Part shown: positions 13,401-28,400 of the stretch, piece by piece
Layout: each line of letters begins with the position of its first letter
How positions within the stretch are numbered: position 1 is the stretch's first letter
NCBI GenBank assembly: GCA_903813345.2
Contig: CAIIXF020000011.1
Span: forward strand, 36,760,062-36,824,061
Source: Owenia fusiformis
Lineage: Eukaryota; Annelida; Polychaeta; Sabellida; Oweniidae
Length of the DNA: 64,000 nt
Direction: 5' to 3'
The notes under the pieces: model-generated
The model's input: the letters and a program-made list of their open reading frames with translations, nothing else
The model's database searches: none
Told to the model about the DNA's origin: nothing
Made by a program: the position numbers and the translations under genes

Positions 13401-16400
13401 TTGTTTAAAATTGCCAAACAGCATGACAAGCTTTAATAAGTGATTCAAAGGGGGACTTACAGTTACAAAACTTATGATGGGGAGTGTAATATAACATATT
13501 ATCATCATAATTCATTCTTAACATACCATAACGACATGAACAACATTAGGATAGAATGGCATCTTAAATACAATTTTGAAAAATGTTTTAAGTACACATA
13601 CATGTATTACCTATTGCTGACCACACATACCCTAAACGGTTTTATGGGGTATGGCAATGATAAGCTGTAAAAATATAAAATGGTAGATAATGAATATGTT
13701 TAGCATATCATGATGTCACATATAGTGTTAAGATCTATTTAGAAAAACACTTTTTGCTATAATGATACACATTTTCTATTTGACCCTAGCAACAAGTTCA
13801 ACAACTGAAGTGTTATGTGCCACGCCCCCTTTCTTGCAATTTTAGGGGAAGGTAAAGAGAAAAATCAGAAAAAATAAATACTTGTACTTTTTATTGAAAC
13901 TTATGCAAGAAATATTTGCTAACATCATCAGTGAAGTTTTAAATCAGGTTTTATACACCATAGGCCCTTACTGTTTTTTAAAAGACGGATTAACTATCGA
14001 CTGATTAAGAAATTTTGAGGAGAAATGATGTACTTTTAGGGACAAATTATCCCATGTCTCTACCAAATTTTGTTGGATAAGACCCAAACTTTCAGGAATT
14101 CTTCATACATCCCTTATTGATATACTAACAATGTTTCATTACAATTGCAACACCCTGAAATGAGATATTAAATAGTTTCAAGCATATGGTCAAACTCCGA
14201 CTCGAAAATGATAAAATTTGCTGACTCAGCACTTTTGAGCCTGCTTTGCAAGGGTTCACAAACTTTTTTTTACATGCCTTGGGGTCCCCTACAAGAATCT
14301 AAAGTCAAATTGAATCTAGGTGTTTTGGACACAAATCGCCTTGGCCGTAGCACTAATATGGATTGCACAGTAAAAACTTAAAATTGCTCTTATCTGATCT
14401 GATTCTACGTTGTTATTTGACAAATATTTTATTTATTCGTTGCAATCAATTTAACAGCACATACCCTTAAGTTTCTGAAGAGCTTCTGTCTGTTTTTGTT
14501 TGGTTGTCCATCGGGAAGTATAAACTGTCTCATCTCATTGAATGCCTAGAACAAGTGAAAAAATGAACATTTTAATAACTAAATGTATATCTTAAACATA
14601 AAATGGATTCCTATGTAATGGATGAATTATAATACACCACAGAAAAAATACATGTAATTTGGTAATAGTCAAAGTAGCATCTCCAAGTGATTATTGCACT
14701 CCGGCAGTGTTGGAAAGGGATTGGCAGGAGTCTGACCTGGTATGGGTATGGGACTATGGGATAAAGGAACAGTATAATCTATCTGTGTTGGATTAGGCAG
14801 GTGAGAGATAGATGAACGTATTTCGTTGTTGAGCATATTAAAGGGGAAAAATCATGTCAATAACTTACTGTACACATCTCTATAGTTCTTGCTCCAGAAA
14901 GTCGCTTTTTCTTTTTCCTCTGAAAAATTTAAATGATCATCATATTTAAGAAATAATATCATTTCAACAATATTTCATCTCACTGAAAGGTTAAATATAA
15001 AAAACAAAAAGTGGGTGCTGTGTATTCTGCCATAACAGTTCAATATAACAGAAAAATGAGATAATATTACATATGTTATATCAATATTATTATGATTTTT
15101 TAAATCCCAAAACATTCAGAAATTCAAAATGATTTATCCTTCTATACTAATCTATACTTCTATATTGCTTTGAATAATGTCAATCTTTTTTTCTTTAAAA
15201 ATATTCATTCATGTTTAATTTTCATTAACATAATAGATGTTGACTGCAAAATCAATTGGAAAAAGGCAAGAGCCTATGATAATTCCTTCTCATAAAAACT
15301 TGGAATGTTTTCTTACGTCTTTGATAAAGTTCCTAATACATGGTACCATCCCTGCCACAAAGTTGAAATTGACTTGGTCCTTTTGTCCGACATCTTGGAA
15401 AGTGTAGACATCCGAGTATACGCTTTCATCATTGGTGGATACCTGCAATTAACACAAATGGTGACATTTATTTACAAGACATGTATAAAATATGTACCCA
15501 GAACTGATGCAGGGCTGTTGTCAGGATTTCCGGGGTGGGGTTCTATTTTATGCGAACCTAATGAAAGATATCGAACTATAAGACTTCCAAATGTTTTTTA
15601 TGCAACATAAAATGTTTTGTGGGGCGACCGTATCGTTGTTCTATAACATCATTAATATTAAATATGTAAAGGGTTGGTCACGTGGTTGTCTGACCATGTC
15701 AATATCAATACACTAGGTTATATATCTAGATTTTGAGGTCATTTGGTCATTAACATGTTATGTCATAAATGCATCATTGCAGAATCCTAATGGGATATCA
15801 ATGTAGGACAATAGTGGATACTTTGTATCAAATAAATGTTAATCAGTTCAATTAGATCAGGGTTTGAAATGATGGAGATACTACCAAATTCTGAGAAATA
15901 GTAGCGATCTATGATGAAAATATTTTCTTCCCTGGAAATAAGTTTTTGGAGAAAAACCTATACCTTACATGTTACCGATGTGAGTGACAACAATTAAAAT
16001 GGTGTTCTACAGATTTAAATCATGCTTTCTGTATCCAAGGGGAATGAAATGAGAAATGAAACAACTCAATTTTTTAACACATTTTTTTACACCACTTTTT
16101 AAAACCTTTTTAAAAGTTAGAATATGGACCTCTGGGTAGATATAAGCTCATTTCAGAAAAAATGATACTGTTTTTCACAGGTGTGATATTGAACGTTCCA
16201 CATCCAAATTTTCCAAGATGACTTTATTTCTCAATAAATATGTTACTAGTCTAAATATTTATTAGGAGGCTTGTATAACTGGGGGACATCATATCATTAT
16301 ACAGGGTGTTTCATATGTATTTACTCCCCCCTCCCATAAACTCATACATGTAGCATTGCCACCCTATCATGTTATATATCATTTTGTTCTTCATGGAAAG

Positions 16401-19400
16401 TTACATAAGATTGCAAAGTTATAGAATCAAGGGGTGTCTCTGAAAAAAGATACAATGTATCAAAGTTTGCGGGGACGGGGTCATTTAGAGGGTAATCATC
16501 CTAACTTTAAGTGACAAACTACAGTTAGTATAACCCTGTTGTGGCCCTTTGCCACTGCCAATGAGGCATATGGAGCCAAAATTGAACAGTGTTAGTACTG
16601 TTATTAAATTGATGGCACAATCATTAATTGCAGTATTTAAGAATTATATTGAATGGTAAACAGCGATTGATATGAAATACTTGGCACATATAACAATAAT
16701 GGTGAATATATAGAAATATACTACATAACCCCGGACCTGCACCTTTGTTGGATGACCTTTGAGCATAACTGTGTATCAAAAAATGATATTATTTATCAGT
16801 CAAGTCCCATTAGCTGATCAATATTCATTTTATCCACCATTTATAAATTTACCGAGGTATATCAAATATTTTTTTATATTGCATTACAAATATGAATTTA
16901 TTTGACCCCTTTCAGTATACATCTCCCTTCGGGTAGGGAATCCCTAAGGAGAGTGAATACCACATGGGGAGGGAAAAGGGTTCTGTATACCTACCTGTCT
17001 TAATTCCCCACCATCCCATTGTAGCTCAGCGAGCAGTTTAGGGTCTGTAACATTCTCACATTTCTTTCTCTTATATTCTTGATCTGCAAAATAAATAAAA
17101 TTCTTGAGTAATAATGATTTAAATTATAAGAAAAGTCTATTAAGTCTTTTTGTAACAAAGAGTCTATACGCTATATGTACCACTCAAAATAATATATGTG
17201 ACAATTGTGGCCATGCATGCATCAACATTAAACATATAAATTTTCAAAATCAAGCTCTTGGTTCCATTTTTCAAATGTTGAGGCCCATTTCCCACAGTTG
17301 TTTATTATCATCATGGGCTTTCAACTAGTTGAAAGCCCATGTTATCATTAAGGCCCATTTTTGACTCAAAATAAAAAGTCCAAAAATATCTACCACTACC
17401 ACTGAACATTTACATACCTTTTAGTCCATGTAGCCATTTCTTTGAGAGGACATGTTCTATCCTAGCAAAGGTGTTGAATATATACAGATACATACCTTTT
17501 AGTCCATGTAGCCATTTCTTTGAGAGGACATGTTCTATCCTAGCAAAGGTGTTGAATATATACAGATACATACCTTTTAGTCCATGTAGCCATTTCTTTG
17601 AGAGGACATGTTCTATCCTAGCAAAGGTGTTGAATATATACAGATACATACCTTTTAGTCCATGTAGCCATTTCTTTGAGAGGACATGTTCTATCCTAGC
17701 AAAGGTGTTGAATATATACAGATACATACCTTTTAGTCCATGTAGCCATTTCTTTGAGAGGACATGTTCTATCCTAGCAAAGGTGTTGAATATATACAGA
17801 TACATACCTTTTAGTCCATGTAGCCATTTCTTTGAGAGGACATGTTCTATTCTTGCAAAGGTGTTGAATACAACTTCATCTTTATCCTAAGATCAAATAT
17901 AAAAACATTAACTGATATTAAGTACTAGCATAAACATTATGTGGCATCCATATCAAAAATTGTATATGATTGAAAAATAATTGAATTCATTTTAACTGTT
18001 TCTAAATTTTATAGGTTAAAAATACTTCTTGTACAACTTCTCATGTAATTATAATATATTGAATAAATGATGAAAGCTGCTATATGAAGGATCTATTACA
18101 ACAAATATCTTGTACAATAACATACCACTATAAAAGACACATCAAGAAAACATCATTTTCTTAAATATTTTCAAAATACAAAATTTCAGGCAAGAAACAA
18201 TTTCAAAATGTCAACATTTATTCTTGCCTTTAGGAAATTTATTCCTTAAAATATGCACATTCCTACCACCTTGGTTACAATCTTGACTGTGACTGGCTGT
18301 AACTAAGTTGGATATCTGCATATTTCAAGAGGTAGGTTCCCATAAAGCAAAAGTGAATGTGGAATTTCTATTTTATGTACAATATTTTAACTCCTAATAT
18401 CTTCAAGCAGCTAGCTCTATTTTGATGAAAGAGGGAATTCAATTTCTTTGATCATTTCAGTTATTGTTTACTAAACGCATCATCAAATAAAACAATTGTA
18501 CATAGAGCTAGCCAGAGTAGATCATTACTATAACAACAACAATAACAACAACGGGGATGTCATAAATATATTTTTCAGTAAAATTCTCATCTATTGATAC
18601 AACCTGAATTTAAATTAGATTAGTTCAGGTTGAATTTGGTCCTAACGCATTGTTCCTTATATAGGACCAAATTCAATAAGGTCTTCTTGAGAACTTTCTA
18701 GTATACACCTTAGTATTACATTATGCAAGTACGAGAATGCAATGTCAAATATTTAAATGCAATATGAACAACTGGTATATCTAAAGTGCAGACCATTATA
18801 TCTTCCATATCAATAATCTTTAACAGAAAATATTTGGGCCATTGCAACTTGGATTGGAATTGCCACAGGAGGTATCTCAATCCCAACATTCTCTAGCATT
18901 TATGAGAGATATAATAATGGTCTGTCATTAATGTATGGTCAACAGTTGTGAACAATAAAGTTAATTTCATTATAGTTTAACCCTACCCACTTTTCCCTAA
19001 TAAGGAACATTTTTTAATTGTCCCGTGCTGTTCAAATCCCTAGGCAAACACTTTACATTTTACAATTACTTATTTTACATTTACTGTCTCCCCTTGACAA
19101 AATTAACTTCATTTTTCCACAACTGTTCACATGTTTTGGATACTATCCATGAAGCATGTCAAAACAGGTTCAAATCTGAACTGGGTTACTGGCTAGAGCT
19201 CAATATAATATTTTTCCATAAGCATATTTGACAATTTGTTAAAGTTAGCTTCCCAAAAAAATTATTTGAAAGTTTTAATATTAATAAGCTGAAATAAATG
19301 TTTGATGTTACCACAAAATCACACCGTCAAGTAGGAAAAGGGGATTTTTTGAAAAATGAGATGGAAACCAAAAGGTTAATAATCAACTGTACAGTCAATC

Positions 19401-22400
19401 TTGGTACCCTCATACATGTGTAGGATATTGAAATTAATCTGATAGACAATATTCGAGAAATGGTGATAAGATTTAAAGATAGATCTTCTAAAATGGATGC
19501 CAATAACCCACCTGTAGCATGGGCTTTCAAAAGATAGCCCATGCCTGTAGTAAAAAGGTAGTTGTAAACTTATGTACCAGAAAGTATGGAAATATGTTGT
19601 TTGAGTGATGTATGAGTTTAAACTGCTTTTTTGCAGTGGATTCAATAATATTAAAAATATTTAGTAAAAACGTGTAGCAATTATTTTGGGGACAATTTCA
19701 GTATTTATCTCTGTGTATACTTACTCCTAGCTCAATCTGTAATGATCGAAGCATCAATTTTTTATAATACATATTAATTTATCTTGAACAAGTGGGATTT
19801 GTCAATACAGTGTGTCCCAAAAAAAAGGAAACCAGCAATAGATTGCTTATTTCTCAAATATGAATAATAATAGGAAAATTTCACAGCTACCATCTGATAG
19901 GTTATGATGTCCTCTTTCTTATGATACCAAAGTTGTCTATTGTCGTTCACTGATGACTGAGTTATAAGGGATTTAAGTGACCATGTCAGAAATGAGTTTG
20001 TACCACTTTCAGCCAAGTCAATTTCACCATCATAACAAAGTGATAAGTAACAACAAACATCAGGATATCACTCTTTTACTCATTTATTCCAATTAAAATT
20101 ACACATATCATATTTAACACCCCTTTTAAATCCCAATGTCCATTCAAAGTTGTTTTAACCCCAGTGTCCTTCAACATGACCCCCATTCCTTTCAATGCAA
20201 ATGTCTGCCCTTGATCTCATCGCACGTACTGCATCCCTGATGATGACACTGGGATTAAAACAACTTTGAATGGACATTGGGATTTAAAAGGGATGTTAAA
20301 TATGATATGTGTAATTTTAATTGGAATAAATGAGTATAAAAGTGATATCCTGATGTTTGTTGTTACTTATCACTTTGTTATGATGGTGAAATTGACTTGG
20401 CTGAAAGTGGTACAAACTCATTTCTGACATGGTCACTTAAATCCCTTATAACTCAGTCATCCGTGAAGGAAAATAGACAACTTTGGTATCATAAGAAAGA
20501 GGACATCATAATCTATCAGATGGTAGCTGTGAAATTTTCCTATCATTATTCATATTTGAGAAATAAGCAATCTATTGCTGGTTTCCTTTTTTTTGGGACA
20601 CCCTGTATAACAAGTATTACCACCTTAGTTAGGGTTAACATGATTTTAGCCATGTAAATGCTGATATTGAGGGACCCAATGGTTAAAACAACACAGCAAC
20701 TTTAACAAGTGGGAAGTAAACATCCACACACTAGTTGATTGAGGCTCCCAATGGTTGCATTAAGAAAATGAGCTTTAACACCAAAATAGACTATGTTTTG
20801 ACAATGAACAAACTCAAAAATGTCAGTTGAAATAAAAATGGGACAGCGATTAGACAGAGACACCATTGGGAGCCTATTGATTGTGATCTTTTCCACTCTT
20901 TCCTATAGCCCATATAATTAACACATGATCACCACATTAAAATAAGCTGTAGGATTACACATTATGAGGCAAAGGCAGAATTAGACTATAAGAAACCTTT
21001 CATTTTAATATAACATTTGAGATTTCTAATAACAATAAAATATTCTTCCATTTTGGTAGTGTGCCATCCATGTGTGTCACTAATATATGGCACACCAATC
21101 TAGGTAGTCCCCTTCATTAAGGATGTATACACTGTGGGTTTATAGGTAATCATCCTCTTATACGTGAATCTGTAATGAAACTCATTTCCCTCTCATATTA
21201 TACAGGGTGTCTTACAAATGTGGAACAATTAATACTAATAATATTATTAATAATATCTTTCTTAGTTAATATGTGTGTATCATTATTACACCTTAAGAAC
21301 ACCCTGTATCTATGAATGATAGGTTTCTTATATTGTTTATAGGGCTGTGTTTTTACCAAACTATGTTTTCAAAGATAACCCTTTGTGCTCCATTCCCAGA
21401 TGATAAAAAACATTGATTTCTGGTACTTATATCTGGATTCACAATATTTCAACAAGATTTTGAAAATTATGTCCTCTATCCAAAATTAATATACCAGTCC
21501 AATTCTTAAGTTTCTTTTAAAAGCACATAAATAAGATCTGTTTTTACATTCTTTTTTCAAATCTGTTGTTTTTGTTAGAATTAGCTGAAAACATAATTAT
21601 AAAAAACACATCCCAAATGCAATGGCACCCAAAGTCTAAATGGGAATGACCCAAAAGTTGATTTCACTTACATTGCTCTGTAAAAACAAAGTTTTATATA
21701 AAATGTGATAAAAATTTATATAAAAAACAGTGTATTCTAAACAGGCCCATAGCCAGGAGGGTTTGAACTTTGAACCCCCTCCCCCTTGACTAAAATTCTT
21801 TCAAAATCATGCAGTTTTTCACTATTCTGAGCACTTCTAGAGTGATTTGGGCTGAAGTTGTCAAATGTGAACCCCCGGGATAATTTTTGAAAAGTGAACC
21901 CCCCCCCCCTGGCAAAAGCTGGCTATGGGCCTGGTAAATGATTCATATAGTGTATCAAAATAATATATGTATTTCATAGTATTACCAAAAGAAACCAAAG
22001 GCTTGATGTGGTATTTGACATTTTCAGCCTTTTGTTGAGTGTATTACTAAGCCATATTGAGTGTATTTTGTAAACTTATCTATAGTGCTAAAGAAGTGCT
22101 TACAGATTTCCCCCTTCTGTGTACTTACATTGATGACAGGATGCAGCCTGAACACAGCATTGGGGTTGAGTTCGTCATTTGTCAGTGTCAGCCTGTTTTC
22201 TAGGGGGGTGACCATTAGGTACATCCTTGTTGCCATATGGCGGAACCTCACCTGTTGTTCCCAGGTTATCATCTCACCTGAAATTACAAACATAGGTGTG
22301 AAATGTGACAATACATCAAACACTGGTGTGACATGTGACAATACATCAAACACTGGTGTGACATGTGATAATTACAGGTGTGACACATGATAATAAATAC

Positions 22401-25400
22401 ATAAAACACAGGTATGACATGTGACAATATATCAAACACAGCTGTGACATGTGACAATATATCAAATAAAGGTGTGACATGTGACAATATATCAAATAAA
22501 GGTGTGACATGTGACAATATATCATATACAGCTGTGACATGTGACAATATATCAAATAAAGGTGTGACATGTGACAATATATCAAATACAGCTGTGACAT
22601 GTGACAATATATCAAATACAGGTGTGACATACAAGCAAAAACATGTGATTCATGTGAAAAAATTGTGACAAAATATTGAACACAAATGTGACAAAATATT
22701 GAACACAAATGTGACAAAATATTGAACACAAATGTGACAAAATATTAAACACAAATGTGACAAAATATTGAACACAAATGTGACAAAATAATACACATGC
22801 AATTAACATATATGTAACAAAATAACATTTGAAATAATAACAAATGCGATCAATCAAATGTGACAATCGATGCTGAACATACATGGCAAAAGCATTTTTT
22901 GATTATTAATATGTAATCACTTTAAAGGTTAGCAAAGTTAGCAGCTAATAAAACAAGCATAATGTCAGTAAATATATATACAGTAAAACCTGTCTCATCC
23001 GAACACCATTGGGACCGGATTAAAGGCTTCCTAGTCAACTCGTACCCAAGACAACTCGTACCCAAGACAACTGGTACCCAAGACAACTCGTACCCAAGAT
23101 TATTTTCAGTATAATGGGTGCACATTGGGAAAAAAATTGAGTTTGTAATGCTTTCAGGTTGTAATGTGAATCAAATAAGCCTCAATATTATTTTGAATTT
23201 AGACGACATTTTTTCTCAATGGATCAGTAAAGCATTTGTTTTATTAAATAAAAGAAGTGCTTGAAGCGCTTGTTCACAACATTTTTTTGTCAAACATATA
23301 TACAAATAAATATAATTACAACATTTGATCTGACACTTGTTCCAAACACTCATAAACATACAATATTTTGAAAAATGATAATGAATATGTGGAATAAACA
23401 TATGTCTCTTCACTCGAACATCCTGAATCTGTGACCAATATAAAATAATAGTCAATATAAATTGACACTCAGCTCAAAATGTCACAGAATTAAATCAATT
23501 TCTTCCGAAAATTCTTCTTCAAACTTTAAACTATTCTGAACAGTATGTTACAATTATAATATGTATATCTATTCACATGCCCAGTCCAAAATATATACTT
23601 GGGTACGAGTTGTCTTGGGTACGAGTTGTCTTGGGTACGACTTGTCTTGGGTACGAGTTGACCAGTTACTGATTAAAGCATTCAGATTAGGAGGTGTTCA
23701 CATTTCCAGGTTTTTGCATTCGCGAGATTCTGGATTCTAAAGAAATGTGAGTACATTCTCGGTACATATTTAGAGTTCATTTGACCACATAGCCTTATCA
23801 TTATGGCATTTCAGAAATTTGAAAATTCGATTCAAATAAATCTAGTCATGCTCATTCAAGTTTTTTCCCAAAGTTTTGATATCATAACAATATTTGAGCA
23901 ATTTTGTATGAAACATGTGAACTTTTATGAAAAGTGTTCAGATAAGACAGGTTAATTTTTCAAATATGATTGTTCACTGTTCAAATTGGGAGGTGTTCAC
24001 ATTTCAAGTTTTTTTAACATGGGAGTCAATAGAAGGAAAAAAATGGGACCGAAAAAAGTGTTCAGATTGGGAGGTGTTCGGATTAGCCAGGTGTTCAGAT
24101 ATACATGTTCTACTGTATATATATTTATAGATGTGTAGACAATGTTCAGTGAGTACCACTATGACAACAAATCTCAGGTAACCAGGCTCAAAAAGATTTG
24201 TTTTAATCCTATTTTTAAAAAATAAACCTTAATTTTGTTTTCGCTAATTTTCTGATTCACCCATGGGTCTATATCATTTTTATTTGACAAGTAGATCTCT
24301 GAAATCCCTTTAATTTTTTTATTTATTTTAATTTTATTATAGTGTCATTACATGAGTTAAAATACAATTACATATTTAAAACAATAGTACACTGTTAAAA
24401 TCACCCCAGGCCCCCTATGGGCCTATAAGACACTTTTGTAAAAAACATATAAATCATGCTTTGTAAATAAAATGTTCCCGTCGTTTAAGCATCCGGTCAC
24501 AGGCTTTTGCAGTGAAGAGACAAATTCTATCATTAGACATTAAACACTGAAATTTACTCTCTTCATCTAAATTCATCTGAAATCAGTTACAATAGTAGAA
24601 ACGTTTGCATACAATTCTAAACGGATGTCTTCATAACGAGAACAGTTCAAAATTACATGTTTTTCATTTTCAACTGCATTATAACATAAAGGGCACACCC
24701 TTTCATCAACTGGCAGCCTTTCATAACGACCAGTTTCTATTCTGATTGGTGCTACACCACATCTTATAGAAGCAAATGACTTTCTTTGAGAAATAGAAAG
24801 CGTTGATGTAACATATCTTTCTGTTTTTATGTCATGTTTATAGGTTCTAAAAGTTCTGAGTTTGTTTCCTTGACCTTGTTGCCGCTTTGTATCGTCCCAG
24901 AGTCTTGTTTGCCAGTTGTTCTGCACTTGACGTTCCAGAGGTGACACAATCGCCGACACCGGGTCGTCATCATAAACCTGGAGAGAATCGTAAACCTGCC
25001 TCAGGTGGTATAAGGTGTTTTTCTTTCCACTGTTAGCACGAAAAACATTCCAATGTTAGATACGGTTGGTCAACCTATTGTGGCTAAGAGACTGAAGTCG
25101 CAAGTTAAACTTATGGTTTTTCTTCACCTGTTTTTCAAATGGTGAGGTCCACCCCATCTCGCCCTGGACAGCAAGGTTGGGTGTATACCTGCCTAATCCA
25201 AGAAATGTTCTACAGGCTCTGTGAAAAACAGTATTAATACATGCATACTCCTTAAATCCCCAGACTTCTGCACCGTATTCCAAAATTGGTGTGACTAAAC
25301 TATCATACAGTCTTGTAAAGCACTTAAATGGCATACCACCATTTGCCTTGTACTTGGCAATTACTAGTCCTAGAGCGCGACTAACTGCCTGTGCGATAGC

Positions 25401-28400
25401 GGTAGCCATCTGGTTAAAGTCTAAATGCTCGTTGAACCAAAGGCCAAGATACTTGTATTTGTCTGATACGTTAATAGCATTGTTGTTATACATAAAGTTA
25501 AACTGTGATCGTTGCACAGATTTAGGACGGAAATGGACTACATTGGTTTTAGTGATGTTAACTGTCATTCTCCATTTGCTACACCATCTTGATAAAGTGT
25601 CTAACATTAGCTGTATGGATTCTTCGGAGTCACCGATAAGTGCAATGTCATCCGCATAGAGAAGTATTGACACTTTTTCACCATTAACATCAACTCCAAG
25701 GTCGAGGGATTTAATATCATCCACAATGTCATTGATGTACAGATTGAAGAGCGAGCACGAAGTCAAACAGCCCTGTTTTAATCCAGTCTTAACATCAAAG
25801 AACCCAGATAATCTTCCGTTAATGTTCACACAACTCTTAACATCCCTATATAGAGCCTTCAAGGCACCCATAAACTGTCCAGAAATACCCAATTGGCTAA
25901 GTTTGTACCACAGCAACTGCCTATCGATTTTGTCATATGCACGTTGGGCGTCGACGAAACAAACAAAGGTACTCTTTTTATCCTTAAGCCTGTTGTCAAT
26001 GATTGATGATAGGGAGTACATATGGTCCTGGCAACTTTTACCTTTAAGGAAACCATTCTGTTCGTCATGAACCAATTTTTTAAGCGTGTGTTGAGAATCC
26101 AACTATACAGCTTACATACTGAAGATGTCACAGTTATATTAATGCTGTCTGATACAAATACTGAAATCCTGCACATAAATGCCATCTATAATTACAAGTA
26201 CAGTGAAACTGTTCGTCTGCATATAAATCATATCACAAAATCATAATCATCAAAATTACATGTAATTTGAATTGTTTTCCAAAATTTGGGAAAATTCTCA
26301 AAATCAAGTTATTCCTAATTCCTTTATTGCATGGTTCACCACTGAGGTTGAAAAAGAATGATTTGCACAATTTAACATATTTGCATAATCAGTAAACTGG
26401 CAACTCAAATTGAAAAGTAGGCCAAGTAATACCATCAAGCGCAATGTCCAGTATTCTATACAGTAACTTGAAAGCTATATTGGTCTATGCCCAATGAAGT
26501 AACACACTAAAGGAGCCCAATAGCACAGTGACAATGGCATGCAATACAGCACAGTAGATGAGTAGCACACAACAGCTGAGTAGCACACAACAGCTGAGTA
26601 GCACACAACAGCTGAGTAGCACACAACAAAGCACAGTAAAACCTGTGTAAGTGGTACCTAAAATAATCTTCCATTTGGAAGGTATCCATGTATACAGGTT
26701 CATTATAAATGAGTTAATGGAAAACTGGACTTTAAAGTGTTCTACATTTGGAGGTGTTCTACTTACAGAGGTGTTCTACTTACAGAGGTGTTTACTGCAG
26801 CACAATGATAGAGGCTAACAAGGATAACATATACAAGACAAGAGATGAAGAGTTATGTATTTCTCTCTCCTTCTGAATGGTTACCATGCATGACAGCGAT
26901 TGGTAGCTATGTTACCCTTTACCTATCACCATGGAAACTATAAACTTACTCATAAAGGTCTCCAGCCAATCAGGGCAGTCTGATTAGTAAACTGGCATTT
27001 TAATAAAAGGTATGCATATATGTACAACACCATTTTTAGTAATAATTGATTAAATAAATCTAACATATGGGTGCTTCTTAGCTTTTTAGTTGACCAAAGG
27101 GATGGGGGTTCTATTTTTATACATCACCATTTTGGGGGTTTATACCTTATCCCAAAAGCAAGAAACTTCTGTCAAAAACAATAATGTTTTGGTCACTTAA
27201 ATCAAAAGCTTTGTAGCTTGTAAGTTATCTTAAAATAACACCCTCTGCAATGTATTGCCAACCCTTAGTAATTTCATATTATTATGTTAGGAATAAGTCA
27301 TAGGTGGTGTTTGTCATCAACTTATAAGGCTCCAGAGTGGTAGATGCTGTAGAATAATATTAGACAGTGACAGGTCATCTCAACCCCAAGTCATCTCAAT
27401 CCAGTCCAACTCAACCCCAAGTCAGCTCAACCCCAAGTCAAGTCAACCCCAGTAGAACTCAACCCCAAGTGAACTCAACCCTGTAAAACTCAACCCCAGT
27501 AAAACTCAACCCTATTCAGTTGTGCAATGTCTAATTTAATTTTTTTATGATGAATAATTTAAGTCATTAATTTCTGAAAAGCTAGCATTTTGCATGATAC
27601 TTTGAATACTTGAAAAGTAAACTCATTATTAACTATAATCTAAAAAGGCAGTTGTCTAAGAATGAAAATCACAAACTGAATAATCAGAATTATTTTAATG
27701 AAATAAACTTTCTTATAAGTTTATCAATACAGGTATATACAGGGTGGTCCAAAAAAAATTGGAACATTTGTTAATTGGACACAAAACCTTTATTTTTGTA
27801 CTGAGTATAGTTCAGTCACTTATTCCTCTGATGTAAAGTTTATAGGTGCAAACCACAAAGTTAATGCATTAAATTAGTCAATGTTTGATATGACCCCCTT
27901 TTCTTAAATATACACTTGTCAATTTTGCCGCTACTTTTTCAAGTTTTCTTTATTTCAAAGCTTTAATGAACATGTTGATTGCTATATACATTTTATAAAA
28001 TTGTATTTAGTTGACAAGAGGTATTAACATCTATAGTTTACAAGAAAACTATTGTGTTATTGTTAACTTAAGAATACCCAAAATCATTATTTTTATTTAA
28101 GACTAGGAAAGAACATGTAATAGGAGGTGAGTGATTGCATAACCCATACAGCTACTAAAGTGATAAAATCAGTGTTTCCACTTTTCAGTAAAGGGGAAAC
28201 TGACCAGTTATTTACAAGGCTTTATTAAAGACCACCTCTAAGCACATTTAATATATCATTTGTGTTCTGGGAAACTCCTTTATGAAATTGATATGTATAT
28301 ATTGATATATTCAATGAATATTAAAACTGAGTCCCAGGCTTCAACTTGTAATTCAGGAGAAGAGGGGTCATATCAAACATTGTCTAGTTTGATGCATTAA

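Larger units (their letters stand above)
17887..22128. other. 4.2-kb intron between IP3R-like exons 10 and 11
   Basis: Holds the mini-insertion at 19518, the 798-bp palindrome, two MITEs and hairpins at 18600-18680. A further inverted pair, ggctcccaatgg / ccattgggagcc, lies at 20741 and 20864. The remainder is AT-rich with no coding signal seen. Confidence 0.6.

Noticed and set aside
15305-15610. Plus-strand ORF of 101 codons
   Set aside because: Overlaps exon 13 on the opposite strand; no independent support.
16304-16555. Possible MITE starting atacagggtgtttcatatgt
   Set aside because: Only the left terminus looks mariner-like; no convincing inverted partner was found (ataaccctgttg at 16530 is too weak).
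17471-17890. Plus-strand repetitive ORF of 139 codons opposite exon 11
   Set aside because: It is the reverse strand of the 78-bp array; the minus strand carries the IP3R-like exon with splice sites.
22284-22729. Cys/His/Tyr-rich repetitive ORFs on both strands
   Set aside because: They arise because the 30-bp minisatellite unit is a multiple of three; no start context, splice sites or family match.
25291-26070. Plus-strand ORFs over the broken LINE
   Set aside because: Shadows of the reverse transcriptase on the minus strand, which carries the conserved motifs.
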